A DNA stretch of 64,000 bases from an uncultured Clostridia bacterium (lineage in GTDB: Bacteria; Bacillota; Clostridia; Oscillospirales; Ruminococcaceae): assembly GCA_946545645.1 (NCBI GenBank), contig CAMNNQ010000161.1, forward strand, positions 116,752-180,751, written 5' to 3'. Positions 51,107 to 60,184 of the stretch are shown here, piece after piece. Made by a program: the position numbers and the translations under genes. The number at the start of each line of letters is the position of its first letter. The first letter of the stretch is position 1. The notes under the pieces are model-generated. The model saw only the letters and a list, made by a program, of their open reading frames with translations, made no database searches and was not told the DNA's origin.

Positions 51107-51256
51107 GACTCAGCACCTCCACAACTAAAATAAAACAGGTGCAGAATATGACCCGCACCTGAACATAAGCATACATAGCAATAGTAATGTATGAACTGTA
51201 TTGACCTCTTTGCTAATTCGCTTGAGGTGAGAGCGGATCAGGCTCTGCTTTGTTTC
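51107..51256 (-). promoter_or_regulatory. infC-rpmI-rplT leader (L20-leader-like) with attenuator
   Basis: ~150 nt leader downstream of sigma-A promoter; contains terminator hairpin 51135-51161. Confidence 0.6.
51126..51161 (-). terminator. attenuator in infC leader
   Basis: minus CAGGTGC-GGGTCATATTCT-GCACCTG followed by TTTTATTTT. Confidence 0.8.
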
Positions 51257-51262
51257 TAAAAT

Positions 51263-51291
51263 ATTATACTACTCAATGTTGGGTTTGTCAA
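51263..51291 (-). promoter_or_regulatory. sigma-A promoter of infC operon
   Basis: minus TTGACA (51291-51286)-17-TATAAT (51268-51263). Confidence 0.8.
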
Positions 51292-51365
51292 GCAGCTTAA
51301 CAAATTGTTTACAATATGCAAAACAGCAATATAAGAAAAACCCTTGGGAACATCCAAGGGTTTGA

Positions 51366-51443
51366 TGGGGTGGGTAATCGGATTCGAACCGATGGTCTTC
51401 AGTGCCACAAACTGACGCGTTAACCAGCTACGCTATACCCACC
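51366..51443 (-). tRNA. tRNA-His (GTG)
   Basis: cloverleaf GGTGGGTATAGCGTAGCTGGTTAACGCGTCAGTTTGTGGCACTGAAGACCATCGGTTCGAATCCGATTACCCACCCCA; encoded CCA. Confidence 0.96.
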
Positions 51444-51446
51444 ATA

Positions 51447-51523
51447 TGGCGCGCCCTACTGGACTCGAACCAGTGGCCTACTGCTTAGAAGGCAGTTGCT
51501 CTATCCAGCTGAGCTAAGGGCGC
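51447..51523 (-). tRNA. tRNA-Arg (TCT)
   Basis: GCGCCCTTAGCTCAGCTGGATAGAGCAACTGCCTTCTAAGCAGTAGGCCACTGGTTCGAGTCCAGTAGGGCGCGCCA. Confidence 0.96.
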
Positions 51524-51548
51524 AGGATAAAAAAAGCGCAGAAGCGCT

Positions 51549-51622
51549 TGGAGCGGGTGATGGGAATCGAACCCACATGGCCAGCTTGGAGGGCTGGAGT
51601 TCTACCACTGAACTACACCCGC
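51549..51622 (-). tRNA. tRNA-Gly (TCC)
   Basis: GCGGGTGTAGTTCAGTGGTAGAACTCCAGCCCTCCAAGCTGGCCATGTGGGTTCGATTCCCATCACCCGCTCCA. Confidence 0.96.
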
Positions 51623-51727
51623 GTAGTATCAAATCACAAAAAATATTATAGCATAGCACAATTTGTTTGTCAAGCATTTTCTTAATAAAAATATAAATTT
51701 TTTTTGAACAGTTTCTTCTGACTAATA

Positions 51728-51756
51728 TTGACATTACTTTAAATATAGTATATAAT
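51728..51756 (+). promoter_or_regulatory. sigma-A promoter TTGACA-17-TATAAT
   Basis: boxes 51728-51733 and 51751-51756 upstream of vWA protein gene. Confidence 0.75.
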
Positions 51757-51788
51757 TTATAGTATAATACCCAAAAGGAGGGTGCATT

Positions 51789-54700
51789 ATGAGTAAAGAC
51801 CAAACAAAAGCTAAAAGCCAAGGCAGAAAAGCACCAAAGTTCCTTTCTGCGCTGATGGCTGTGGTATTGGTCGGGAGTATCGCTGTTGACGGTTTTTGTG
51901 CGTATGACGTCCTAAGCCGCAACGTAATAACATCTGAAGCAGAAACTACCAAGGAGGCAGATGCAGAAAGCGACTCCGGCAAATCAAGCTCCAAAGCACG
52001 AGAAGACTTCGACAAAAAGCAGGATCTGCTCAAAGAAAGCGGCAAAAAGCCATTGAGCTTCGTTTCATTAGCTTCCAGCGATCCTATCGTTATCGACGGT
52101 GAGAGTTCTGCCAGAAGAGCTATTGATCTGCTCAAAAACAATCTCGGTGTAAAAGATCAGGAGAATGAGCTCAGCTCTACGGGCAACCACCATACTGCTG
52201 ACAGCCTTTTCCAATTTTTTCAGCAGACATTCAACGGAATGGATGTCCTGGGAGGCGGCCTTGTTGTTGCATCTGATTACGACACAGGAAAACTCATTGA
52301 CATCGGTGGACGAAACTTTATTGTTGCCGGAACAATGAGTCTTGAACCTGCTGTTACCTACGATGAAGCCAAAAAAGCTGCAAGCAACTTTCTAATAAGC
52401 ATCTGCAACTTCAAGGAAAATGATCTTAGGCTTGACAATGAAGGCTTAAAGCTTCTCCCGGATAAGAACGATGAAGTCGATCTGACTTATAAAGTCGCAG
52501 TTCAGGATAACGATACAGGACGAAAGGTAATGGATGTTATCGTTGATGCAGAGACAGGTGATGTTACTGCGGCAAGGCCTGAAAACGCCAAAACGATAAT
52601 CACAGATTCTTCCGATAAGGGCACTCCCCGTTCGGACGGAACTACCGGAAAGACCACTGAAGATGTAGAGGCAAATGAGTTATCAGAAGAAGAGACCGCG
52701 CTTGAAAACGACGACAGGAATATACATATAGTTGATGTAAAGCAGGACGGCGAGATCATTTTGGAAACCGGAGACAACGAAGTACACGTTGTCGGCCCCG
52801 ACCCCAAACCTCTTGACAATCTTGCTATAGATTCTCTCTGGAATTCCGAAAAGGCCTATGATTTCTTCAAGGATTTCCTTGAACATGAAGGCATTGACGG
52901 CAACGGAGGCAAAATAACCATCGTTATCGGAAATACCGAGATCACTGTCAAGACCGTCAATGGCGAAAAAACAGTAGACCTCACTGATTCTACGACCTAT
53001 GCCGGTGAAAACACCATCTATATCGGCAAAAGCTCGACTGAAATAAAAGATGCTCCGCAGGCCGGCGCCGATGAGATCGGTGAAGCATTCACCCAAGGCA
53101 TAATAGATACCTTCTCCGGACTTTTTGACGACTTCACACCGACAGGCAAGGATCCTGAAAAATCAGAACCGGTCGCTATCGCCAAGGGCATCTCTGAAGT
53201 CTTCGGAGAAATAATCGAAGACTACGCCAATGACGGTCAGCTCAACAATAACTGTGACTGGAAAAACAGTTCAGGCGAAATGACCGGAGATGCAAATGCG
53301 TCTGAGTATACCGAATATGATACCTCATGCAATGACGGCAAACTCATTATAACCGAATTTGCTCACCAACTTACAGAAAACGGTATAGATACAAAAACAA
53401 TAGCCAACCTTCTCTTTGATGTAATCCCCATGCTCACAGCCAGCACCGATTTCGTTTCCTTCCGAAAGACAGTTGAAGCAGTTGCTGTCAAGTATACCGA
53501 AGGCACCGATGAAGGTCGAAAGCTCTCGGCATCTCAGCTTGAAGTCATCATAGACGCATTCGACTCTGTGGGTATACCTGTTAACTATGATTACCGACTT
53601 GCTGCCGAAGGCGAGATCGAAGTCAAAGATAAAGATGACGAGGATTACGAAGATTTTGATGTAAAGATCTCGGCATATAATGATCCCGAAAAGATCATAT
53701 TTGAAGATAAAACAGATTCAGCATCATTCAAACTCCCTGCAAATGTCCCTAACGGTCTTTATATCATGACTCTGACCGATACGAAAGATAAGAACATGAA
53801 AGTCTCCTATACTGTTGTTATCAATGACCAGACAGATAAAAACAAGACTGATGCGTATGATGATAAACTCATCGCCTACACACAGTTCGGTACTGAAGGA
53901 AGAGATGTCGTTCTCGTACTTGATGTTTCCGGCAGTATGGACGGTACTCCGATCAATCAGACCAGAGAAGCAGGAGATAAATTTGTAGACTCAGTTCTGT
54001 CTCAGAGCCCATCTACCAGGATAAGCCTTGTCACGTACAGCGGGGGCGCAAAGAAGGTCATCGAAGCATCAAGCGATATGGCTTCCCTGAAACAATCAGT
54101 CAGCAATCTTAGAGCCTCCGGAGGCACAAATATCCACGAAGGCCTGTCATTTGCAAAAGAGATACTTGACCAATCTTCTTCCAAGAAAAAGCTAATTGTG
54201 TTAATGAGTGACGGTGAGCCTAATCAAGGCGCAAACGATAACGGAGATTACAAGAAGCCGTTGATCAAGCTGGCAGATCAGTTGAAGCAGCAGGATGTCA
54301 TAATCTACACACTTGGATTCTTCCATAATCTCTCCGGCTCAGTTCTCAATGAATGCAAGCAGCTTATGTCAGCTATCGCAACAGAAGGATACGACTACAT
54401 TGTTGATAAAGCAGAGGATGTCAAATTCAACGTTGATGACCCTGAAAGCGATCTTTACAAGGTCTTTTCAGACTTTGCGGAAATGGTAAACGGCAAGAAG
54501 TATATCAACATCCGCATCGCCTGCCCGGTAGACGTTACAGTATCATATAACGGCGAAACGCTCTCATCTGCTTCCAAAAACACCAGAACCTCCTTCGGCT
54601 CTCTGTTCTTTGAAAAGATCATTGATGAAGAGACCGGAAAAGAAGCTGACGACGAAGTCAAGGTACTCAGGCTCGAAGAAGGCACAGATTACGAGGTCAG

Positions 54701-55631
54701 CATAAGCGGCACGGGAAAAGGCAAGATGGATTATACAATAAGCTATCCTGATGAGAACGGTGAATATACAGATGTACGCTCATTTACAAATGTCCCGATA
54801 ACAAAGGATACTGTGATCGCTACCAATACTAAGAAGCAATCAAAGGTAGAGCTCAATGTTGACTCAGACGGCGACGGGATATTTGATCTGAATTATAAAG
54901 CGGCCGACGGTAAAAAGGCCGAAAAATCAAATGCCGGCAGCACAGCACTTACTGTAATACTTATTGCAGTAAACTCACTGTTAGGTTTGGTACTTGTGAC
55001 TTATGCTGTAATGGCGATACGAAAGAGATCTGCTGCAAAGAAAGCAGCACTGCCCGCAGCGCCTGTAATGCCGACAGTCTGCACCACTTGCGGCGCTGTG
55101 CTAGAAAACGGAACAAAATTCTGCAGAGCCTGCGGTGCTCAGATCGTCATACCGGGTCCGACACCTGTTCAGACACCTGTACAGACCGAAACTCCGGCTG
55201 AAAAGAGATCTAAAGCTCCGATGATAATCAAACTGGCAGTTATCGCTGTCTGTGTAGCAGTGACTTCAACAGTTCTTGCACTTTATCTATCCCCTGCTAC
55301 TACTATTTATAAGCAGCTTACAGAAAATCAGACACAATCCGCTCAAAAGCTCTATAAGAACTCTATGAAGGATGCAGGAATAACTGCAAGATATCTGAAT
55401 TTCCTAACAAACCGACATATCAACAAAGCAGAGGATGCTTATAACGACGAAAAGCTCAGCGCCGCAGATTACAGAACACTTCTTGAAGGCGTTCAGAAAC
55501 TCAAACTTGACGATGCATCAGACAACGCAAAAGATAAGCTGAAATCTTTAGGCAACAAGGGCAAATCAGATAAAGACACAAAGACAACCACTTCAGCTAT
55601 CGAGGAAGAACCGAAAGAAGAGAACGAATAA
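51789..55631 (+). CDS. multi-domain membrane protein: FTP/PepSY propeptide-like, degenerate M4-like region, vWA domain, zinc ribbon
   Basis: N-term TM; HHTADSLFQFFQQTFNGMDVLGGGLVVASDYDTGKLIDIGG (FTP-like); M4-like segments; vWA MIDAS DVSGS/T/SDGE; CTTCGAVLENGTKFCRACGAQI between two TM helices. Confidence 0.8.
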   Translation: MSKDQTKAKSQGRKAPKFLSALMAVVLVGSIAVDGFCAYDVLSRNVITSEAETTKEADAESDSGKSSSKAREDFDKKQDLLKESGKKPLSFVSLASSDPIVIDGESSARRAIDLLKNNLGVKDQENELSSTGNHHTADSLFQFFQQTFNGMDVLGGGLVVASDYDTGKLIDIGGRNFIVAGTMSLEPAVTYDEAKKAASNFLISICNFKENDLRLDNEGLKLLPDKNDEVDLTYKVAVQDNDTGRKVMDVIVDAETGDVTAARPENAKTIITDSSDKGTPRSDGTTGKTTEDVEANELSEEETALENDDRNIHIVDVKQDGEIILETGDNEVHVVGPDPKPLDNLAIDSLWNSEKAYDFFKDFLEHEGIDGNGGKITIVIGNTEITVKTVNGEKTVDLTDSTTYAGENTIYIGKSSTEIKDAPQAGADEIGEAFTQGIIDTFSGLFDDFTPTGKDPEKSEPVAIAKGISEVFGEIIEDYANDGQLNNNCDWKNSSGEMTGDANASEYTEYDTSCNDGKLIITEFAHQLTENGIDTKTIANLLFDVIPMLTASTDFVSFRKTVEAVAVKYTEGTDEGRKLSASQLEVIIDAFDSVGIPVNYDYRLAAEGEIEVKDKDDEDYEDFDVKISAYNDPEKIIFEDKTDSASFKLPANVPNGLYIMTLTDTKDKNMKVSYTVVINDQTDKNKTDAYDDKLIAYTQFGTEGRDVVLVLDVSGSMDGTPINQTREAGDKFVDSVLSQSPSTRISLVTYSGGAKKVIEASSDMASLKQSVSNLRASGGTNIHEGLSFAKEILDQSSSKKKLIVLMSDGEPNQGANDNGDYKKPLIKLADQLKQQDVIIYTLGFFHNLSGSVLNECKQLMSAIATEGYDYIVDKAEDVKFNVDDPESDLYKVFSDFAEMVNGKKYINIRIACPVDVTVSYNGETLSSASKNTRTSFGSLFFEKIIDEETGKEADDEVKVLRLEEGTDYEVSISGTGKGKMDYTISYPDENGEYTDVRSFTNVPITKDTVIATNTKKQSKVELNVDSDGDGIFDLNYKAADGKKAEKSNAGSTALTVILIAVNSLLGLVLVTYAVMAIRKRSAAKKAALPAAPVMPTVCTTCGAVLENGTKFCRACGAQIVIPGPTPVQTPVQTETPAEKRSKAPMIIKLAVIAVCVAVTSTVLALYLSPATTIYKQLTENQTQSAQKLYKNSMKDAGITARYLNFLTNRHINKAEDAYNDEKLSAADYRTLLEGVQKLKLDDASDNAKDKLKSLGNKGKSDKDTKTTTSAIEEEPKEENE

Positions 55632-55639
55632 AACAAAAG

Positions 55640-55664
55640 ACGTCTCCGTTTATCGCGGGGACGT
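55640..55664 (+). terminator. intrinsic terminator
   Basis: ACGTCTCCG-TTTATCG-CGGGGACGT followed by TTTTG. Confidence 0.8.
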
Positions 55665-55696
55665 TTTTGTTTAACTTCAAAATACTATTGTATATG

Positions 55697-55725
55697 TTGA
55701 CAGCTTTGCTTTAACGTGATATAAT
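55697..55725 (+). promoter_or_regulatory. sigma-A promoter for leuB
   Basis: TTGACA-17-TATAAT. Confidence 0.75.
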
Positions 55726-55760
55726 ATAAAAGTAATACTTTTATCAAAAGGAGAATCGCT

Positions 55761-56846
55761 ATGAACAAAAAGATCGCTGTAATAAAAGGCGACGGGATCG
55801 GTCCCGAGATAGTAACGGAAGCTATGAAGGTCCTTGACCGTGTTGCCGAAATCTACGGTCATACTTTTGAGTACGACCAGCTCCTTATGGGTGGAGCTTC
55901 GATCGATGTCAATGGTATCCCACTTACAGACGAGACCATTGAACGCTGCAAAGCTGCTGATGCCGTCCTGATGGGCTCTATAGGAGGAGACACAAACACC
56001 TCGCCCTGGTACAAGCTGCCCCCCGAGCGCCGTCCTGAAGCCGGCCTTCTGAAAATCAGAAAAAGCCTCGGGCTGTTCGCAAACCTTCGTCCATCTGTTC
56101 TCTATCCTCAGCTCGCAGGTGCCTGCCCGCTCAAAGAAGAGATCAGCTCCAGAGGCTTTGATATGCTCATTATGCGTGAGCTTACCGGAGGGCTATATTT
56201 CGGTGCAAGAAAGACCGAAGAGATCGACGGCGTAATGACCGCGATAGATACCCTTTCCTACAATGAAAACGAGATCAGAAGGATCGCGATAAAAGCATTC
56301 GATGTTGCTATGAAGCGCCGCAAAAAAGTTTCCAGTGTTGATAAAGCAAACGTTCTTGATTCATCAAGGCTTTGGAGGAAGATAATCAACGAAGTTGCAA
56401 AAGATTACCCCGAAGTAACACTTGAGCACGTTCTTGTTGATAATGCTGCAATGCAGCTTGTTAAAGACCCGGCTCAGTTTGATGTAATGGTAACAGAAAA
56501 TATGTTCGGTGACATTCTCTCAGACGAGGCTTCTATGATAACAGGCTCTATCGGAATGCTGGCATCTGCATCGATGAATGAAACTAAATTCGGCCTCTAT
56601 GAGCCTTCCGGCGGTTCAGCTCCCGATATCGCAGGCCAAAACAAAGCTAACCCCATAGCTACGATACTCTCGGCAGCTATGATGCTCAGATTCTCCTTTG
56701 ATATGTCAAAGGAAGCAGATGCAATCGAAAATGCTATCAATAACGTTCTTGATAACGGCATCAGAACAGGCGATATTATGTCAGAGGGAATGACAAAGGT
56801 ATCCTGCTCAGGCATGGGAGATGCTATTGCTGCCGCCATCAAGTAA
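55761..56846 (+). CDS. leuB: 3-isopropylmalate dehydrogenase
   Basis: [54 protein letters not shown]. Confidence 0.98.
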   Translation: MNKKIAVIKGDGIGPEIVTEAMKVLDRVAEIYGHTFEYDQLLMGGASIDVNGIPLTDETIERCKAADAVLMGSIGGDTNTSPWYKLPPERRPEAGLLKIRKSLGLFANLRPSVLYPQLAGACPLKEEISSRGFDMLIMRELTGGLYFGARKTEEIDGVMTAIDTLSYNENEIRRIAIKAFDVAMKRRKKVSSVDKANVLDSSRLWRKIINEVAKDYPEVTLEHVLVDNAAMQLVKDPAQFDVMVTENMFGDILSDEASMITGSIGMLASASMNETKFGLYEPSGGSAPDIAGQNKANPIATILSAAMMLRFSFDMSKEADAIENAINNVLDNGIRTGDIMSEGMTKVSCSGMGDAIAAAIK

Positions 56847-56925
56847 GCCATATCTTTTTTTCATTCTTGGTAATAATCCTGAAAAAATTGCCGTGCTTCA
56901 CATCAGTGCGGCGATTTTTCGCAAA

Positions 56926-56970
56926 AAAACGTATATCCTACAGAACAGCACATGGTAGGATATACGTTTT
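56926..56970. terminator. bidirectional terminator between leuB and the CDF transporter gene
   Basis: perfect inverted repeat AAAACGTATATCCTAC / GTAGGATATACGTTTT. Confidence 0.75.
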
Positions 56971-56989
56971 CTTTGGTTCAGTAAACAAT

Positions 56990-58102
56990 TCAATCACTGA
57001 AATCCCGGTCTATATTGATATAGAACTGATAATCAGGATAATATGGAGAGATCTTATTTCGTATAGAATCACAAGCTCTGGCCGGGTCTTTCTCCTCAAA
57101 ATCGAAAATGAGATCAAATACAACGATGTTTTTTATCTCGTCAACATAAAACCCATGCATTCCAAGGACATTACCTTGATTTTTGATCAGCTCGACGATC
57201 TTTGATTTCATCTCTAAGGCAAATTCATTATCTGTATTTGATGCGTATATTCCTATTGTCAGCATAACACCGTAAGTCTTATAAACATCAAGTGCGATAG
57301 TCCTTGTCATCTCGTCGATCTCTTTGGCAGTCATTTCATCTGCAACTTCTACATGGACAGAGCCCATATTCTCTTCCGGCCCGTAGCTGTGCAGTAAAAG
57401 ATCATAACACCCCAGGACCTTAGGATGCTTATTAACAAGCATTTTTACATTAACCGAAAGCTCCTGATCTATTCGGACACCTATAATGCTGTTTATCGTT
57501 TCACGAAGTATTTCCAGACCGGCTTTGAGGATAAATACAGAAATGGCAGCACCGAGCCAGCCTTCTATATTGATATCTGCGATCATCGAAAACAGAGCAG
57601 ATACCAGAGTCGCTGTGGTAATGATCGCATCAAATGAAGCATCCGTGCCTGATGCCGAGAGAGAACCTGAATTTAGCTTCTTCCCCATAGCAATAAAATA
57701 TCGGCCCATAAAGAATTTAGTTATGATACCTGCAATAATAACTATAAGAGTAATAACAGTGAATTCTGCATGAACCGGCTCGATAATCTTCTCAACAGAT
57801 TCCTTCATCGAAGTCACACCTGCCGCTAGGACTATCAGTGCTATAACTAGCGAGGTAAGGTACTCTATCCTTCCGTGCCCGTAAGGATGATTTTTATCGG
57901 GGGCTTTACCGGCCAGCTTTGTGCCTATTATGGTGATCAATGAAGACAAAGCATCACTGAGGTTGTTTACAGCATCAAGTACAACAGAGATAGCGTTTGC
58001 AGCGAGGCCGACGATCGCTTTGAATATAACGAGCAATATATTTATCACTATCCCACGAATACTAACCTTTATAATTTCGCGTGTTCTTTCCATAAATGCC
58101 AT
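56990..58102 (-). CDS. cation diffusion facilitator family transporter
   Basis: VLDAVNNLSDALSSLITIIG, HPYGHGRIEYL, CDF cytoplasmic domain. Confidence 0.95.
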   Translation of the reverse strand: MAFMERTREIIKVSIRGIVINILLVIFKAIVGLAANAISVVLDAVNNLSDALSSLITIIGTKLAGKAPDKNHPYGHGRIEYLTSLVIALIVLAAGVTSMKESVEKIIEPVHAEFTVITLIVIIAGIITKFFMGRYFIAMGKKLNSGSLSASGTDASFDAIITTATLVSALFSMIADINIEGWLGAAISVFILKAGLEILRETINSIIGVRIDQELSVNVKMLVNKHPKVLGCYDLLLHSYGPEENMGSVHVEVADEMTAKEIDEMTRTIALDVYKTYGVMLTIGIYASNTDNEFALEMKSKIVELIKNQGNVLGMHGFYVDEIKNIVVFDLIFDFEEKDPARACDSIRNKISPYYPDYQFYINIDRDFSD

Positions 58103-58118
58103 CTCCGAAATGATAAAA

Positions 58119-58781
58119 CTATGAGTTCTCAGAATCTGAGATATTTATCGGTGTCAGTTTTCTGAAAACGCAGAAAAACTTATTATCAAGAGCTTTATCT
58201 CTTCTGAAATTACAGAAAAACCAGCTCTTGAATTCTGCCTCATGAAGCAGCCTGTCAAAGTGAACAGAATTAACATCAAAGCTGCAATACTTAATTATCC
58301 TGAATGCGATACGGTGCGGAGGGATATCTGTTATGATATGATCGACCTTTGAGCCATTAGTCCTGAGCGCTTTAGCAAAGCGCTTTCTCATGGCATCAGT
58401 TCTTTTATTGTAATTATCATTCTGGCGTCCATCGGCATCCCCGACGCAGCATACAAGGATCTTAAGGCCCTCGATTCTGAAGAGGCCGCCGTCTGCGATA
58501 ACACTGACTGAGTCAGACAGCTTGAAAGCACCCTTACCAAGCCTTCGATCGGGCGCAAGGCCATCAACAACAGAATACATAGACACATCGCCGTCAAGAA
58601 TAACAGTCGAGAACGGCATACCCTCAAGCAGATCTATAAACTCCGGCTTCTTTACAAGCGCAGCCGAACTGAAAAACAAAAGATGATCCTTTTTGGTCAG
58701 ACTTTTCAGCAAAGGGTCGGCATAGTCTGTAAGGATCTTTATATCCTCATCATTAAGTATCTCGCCGAGCAGATAGATCAT
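58119..58781 (-). CDS. metallophosphoesterase-like protein lacking canonical metal motifs
   Basis: MIYLLGEILN, MPFSTVILDGDVSMYSVVDGLAP, DHIITDIPP; see findings. Confidence 0.55.
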   Translation of the reverse strand: MIYLLGEILNDEDIKILTDYADPLLKSLTKKDHLLFFSSAALVKKPEFIDLLEGMPFSTVILDGDVSMYSVVDGLAPDRRLGKGAFKLSDSVSVIADGGLFRIEGLKILVCCVGDADGRQNDNYNKRTDAMRKRFAKALRTNGSKVDHIITDIPPHRIAFRIIKYCSFDVNSVHFDRLLHEAEFKSWFFCNFRRDKALDNKFFCVFRKLTPINISDSENS

Positions 58782-58871
58782 AACATCACTCCTCGTTTAA
58801 ATAATTATATCAAAGCTATTATGAAATGTCAAGGAAGCGAGATCAAGTAATGCAACAAATCATATATAAGG

Positions 58872-58917
58872 GAGCAAAACCGGTATTCCCAACTAACGGA
58901 GAATACCGGTTTTGCTC
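58872..58917. terminator. 17-bp perfect inverted repeat, probable terminator
   Basis: GAGCAAAACCGGTATTC ... GAATACCGGTTTTGCTC. Confidence 0.55.
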
Positions 58918-58951
58918 GTAATAAGCTGTTAATTCAACTGACTAAACGGTG

Positions 58952-59704
58952 TCAGCTCTTTTTTTCTTCTGTCTGACAGCCGCAGGAAGAACTGTCTGCT
59001 TCAAGCCCCTGAGGGAAAAATTCAGATGTCGGGAACTGTATCTTAGCGAACAGCTCACAGGGAGTATCCGATTCTGTAGGACAATTGCTTTCAGGAACTC
59101 CGTAATCATAAGCAGGGATCAGAATAGGAACAGGCCTCATTAACTGGATTATCGCAAAGATACCTACAGTAACCGTAACAGTTTTCTCGCCGTCATCGTT
59201 ATCAAGCAAGCCTGCATCAAGACACATAGGGGTCGCAATGCTTATTCCTGCAACAGGAAGTGTTCCGTTATCGCAGCAGGATGCACACCCGCTTGTAGGG
59301 CTCGGAAGTGCCGGAGCCTGAGTTGAGTTTGACATAAAACGCTGAGTGCTGCCGTCGCTTCCGAAAAGTATAACTCTCTTTACAGCATTTGTTGTACCGT
59401 AAACGACAGCAGGCGGCTCTCCGGCAGCTTCATAGGCTTCTATCTCGGCTCGGAGAGTATAATTTACATCTACGGTATAGAATCCTCTGTTGAAGGGTAC
59501 CGGGTCGATGGCAAAGGTGCACCCTGTTACATCGATACATTTGCATTTGATGTACTGAGCATCGTCAACGGAAGTCTGCGAAGTCTCATCAAAGGTGAGC
59601 TCCAGAGCTTCAAGACAGTCCTGAGAGCTGCAGGAGTCAAACACCCTCATAGCATCTATGCAGACAGCTTCCTTAAATGCGCGGTTCTGATTCAAGTCGC
59701 TCAT
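58952..59704 (-). CDS. conserved Cys-containing protein of unknown function (possibly spore-associated)
   Basis: FKEAVCIDAMRVFDSCSSQDCLEALEL, C-terminal SSSCGCQTEEKKS. Confidence 0.6.
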   Translation of the reverse strand: MSDLNQNRAFKEAVCIDAMRVFDSCSSQDCLEALELTFDETSQTSVDDAQYIKCKCIDVTGCTFAIDPVPFNRGFYTVDVNYTLRAEIEAYEAAGEPPAVVYGTTNAVKRVILFGSDGSTQRFMSNSTQAPALPSPTSGCASCCDNGTLPVAGISIATPMCLDAGLLDNDDGEKTVTVTVGIFAIIQLMRPVPILIPAYDYGVPESNCPTESDTPCELFAKIQFPTSEFFPQGLEADSSSCGCQTEEKKS

Positions 59705-59802
59705 AATGATCCTCCCAAATAAAGTATTACAGCATTTTGCCGTTAATACATAGTATTCAGAAGGCAGAGGATTTGTGCAAATAATCGCTGAAAAATCAAA
59801 AT

Positions 59803-59832
59803 GCTCCGAAGCAAAAGTGCTCCGGAGCAGAT
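59803..59832 (-). terminator. his cluster terminator
   Basis: minus CTCCGGAGCA ... TGCTTCGGAG followed by CATTTTGATTTTTC. Confidence 0.65.
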
Positions 59833-59845
59833 GATCTGTACCAAA

Positions 59846-60184
59846 TCAGGTGTTTTTGTCAACGGTCTTGAACTGCTTAAGATTGCCGATCTTCTCATTG
59901 CGCTCATCAAGAACTTTTTCAACATCAGACCAATCAAGACCTTGATTAACGGCAAGAACCATTACATGGTAGAGCAGATCGTTTATCTCGTTCATAAGTT
60001 CGTCGTTATTTCCGTTTTTAGCTGCAATGATAGTTTCAGCAGCTTCCTCGCCGACTTTTTTGCAGATCTTATCAACTCCCTGCTGATAAAGATAGCAGGT
60101 ATAGCTCTTTTCCGGAGCTTCACCTTTATCAAACTGTTCCTTACGGGCTTTGAGAACTTCAAAGATTTCCTGATAGACTGTCAT
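59846..60184 (-). CDS. hisE: phosphoribosyl-ATP diphosphatase
   Basis: KICKKVGEEAAETIIAAKNG, NDLLYHVMVL. Confidence 0.95.
   Translation of the reverse strand: MTVYQEIFEVLKARKEQFDKGEAPEKSYTCYLYQQGVDKICKKVGEEAAETIIAAKNGNNDELMNEINDLLYHVMVLAVNQGLDWSDVEKVLDERNEKIGNLKQFKTVDKNT

Noticed and set aside
58872-58917. 17-bp inverted repeat as a MITE-like element
   Set aside because: Single copy by eye, no target-site duplication, sits downstream of a gene end; more likely a terminator.
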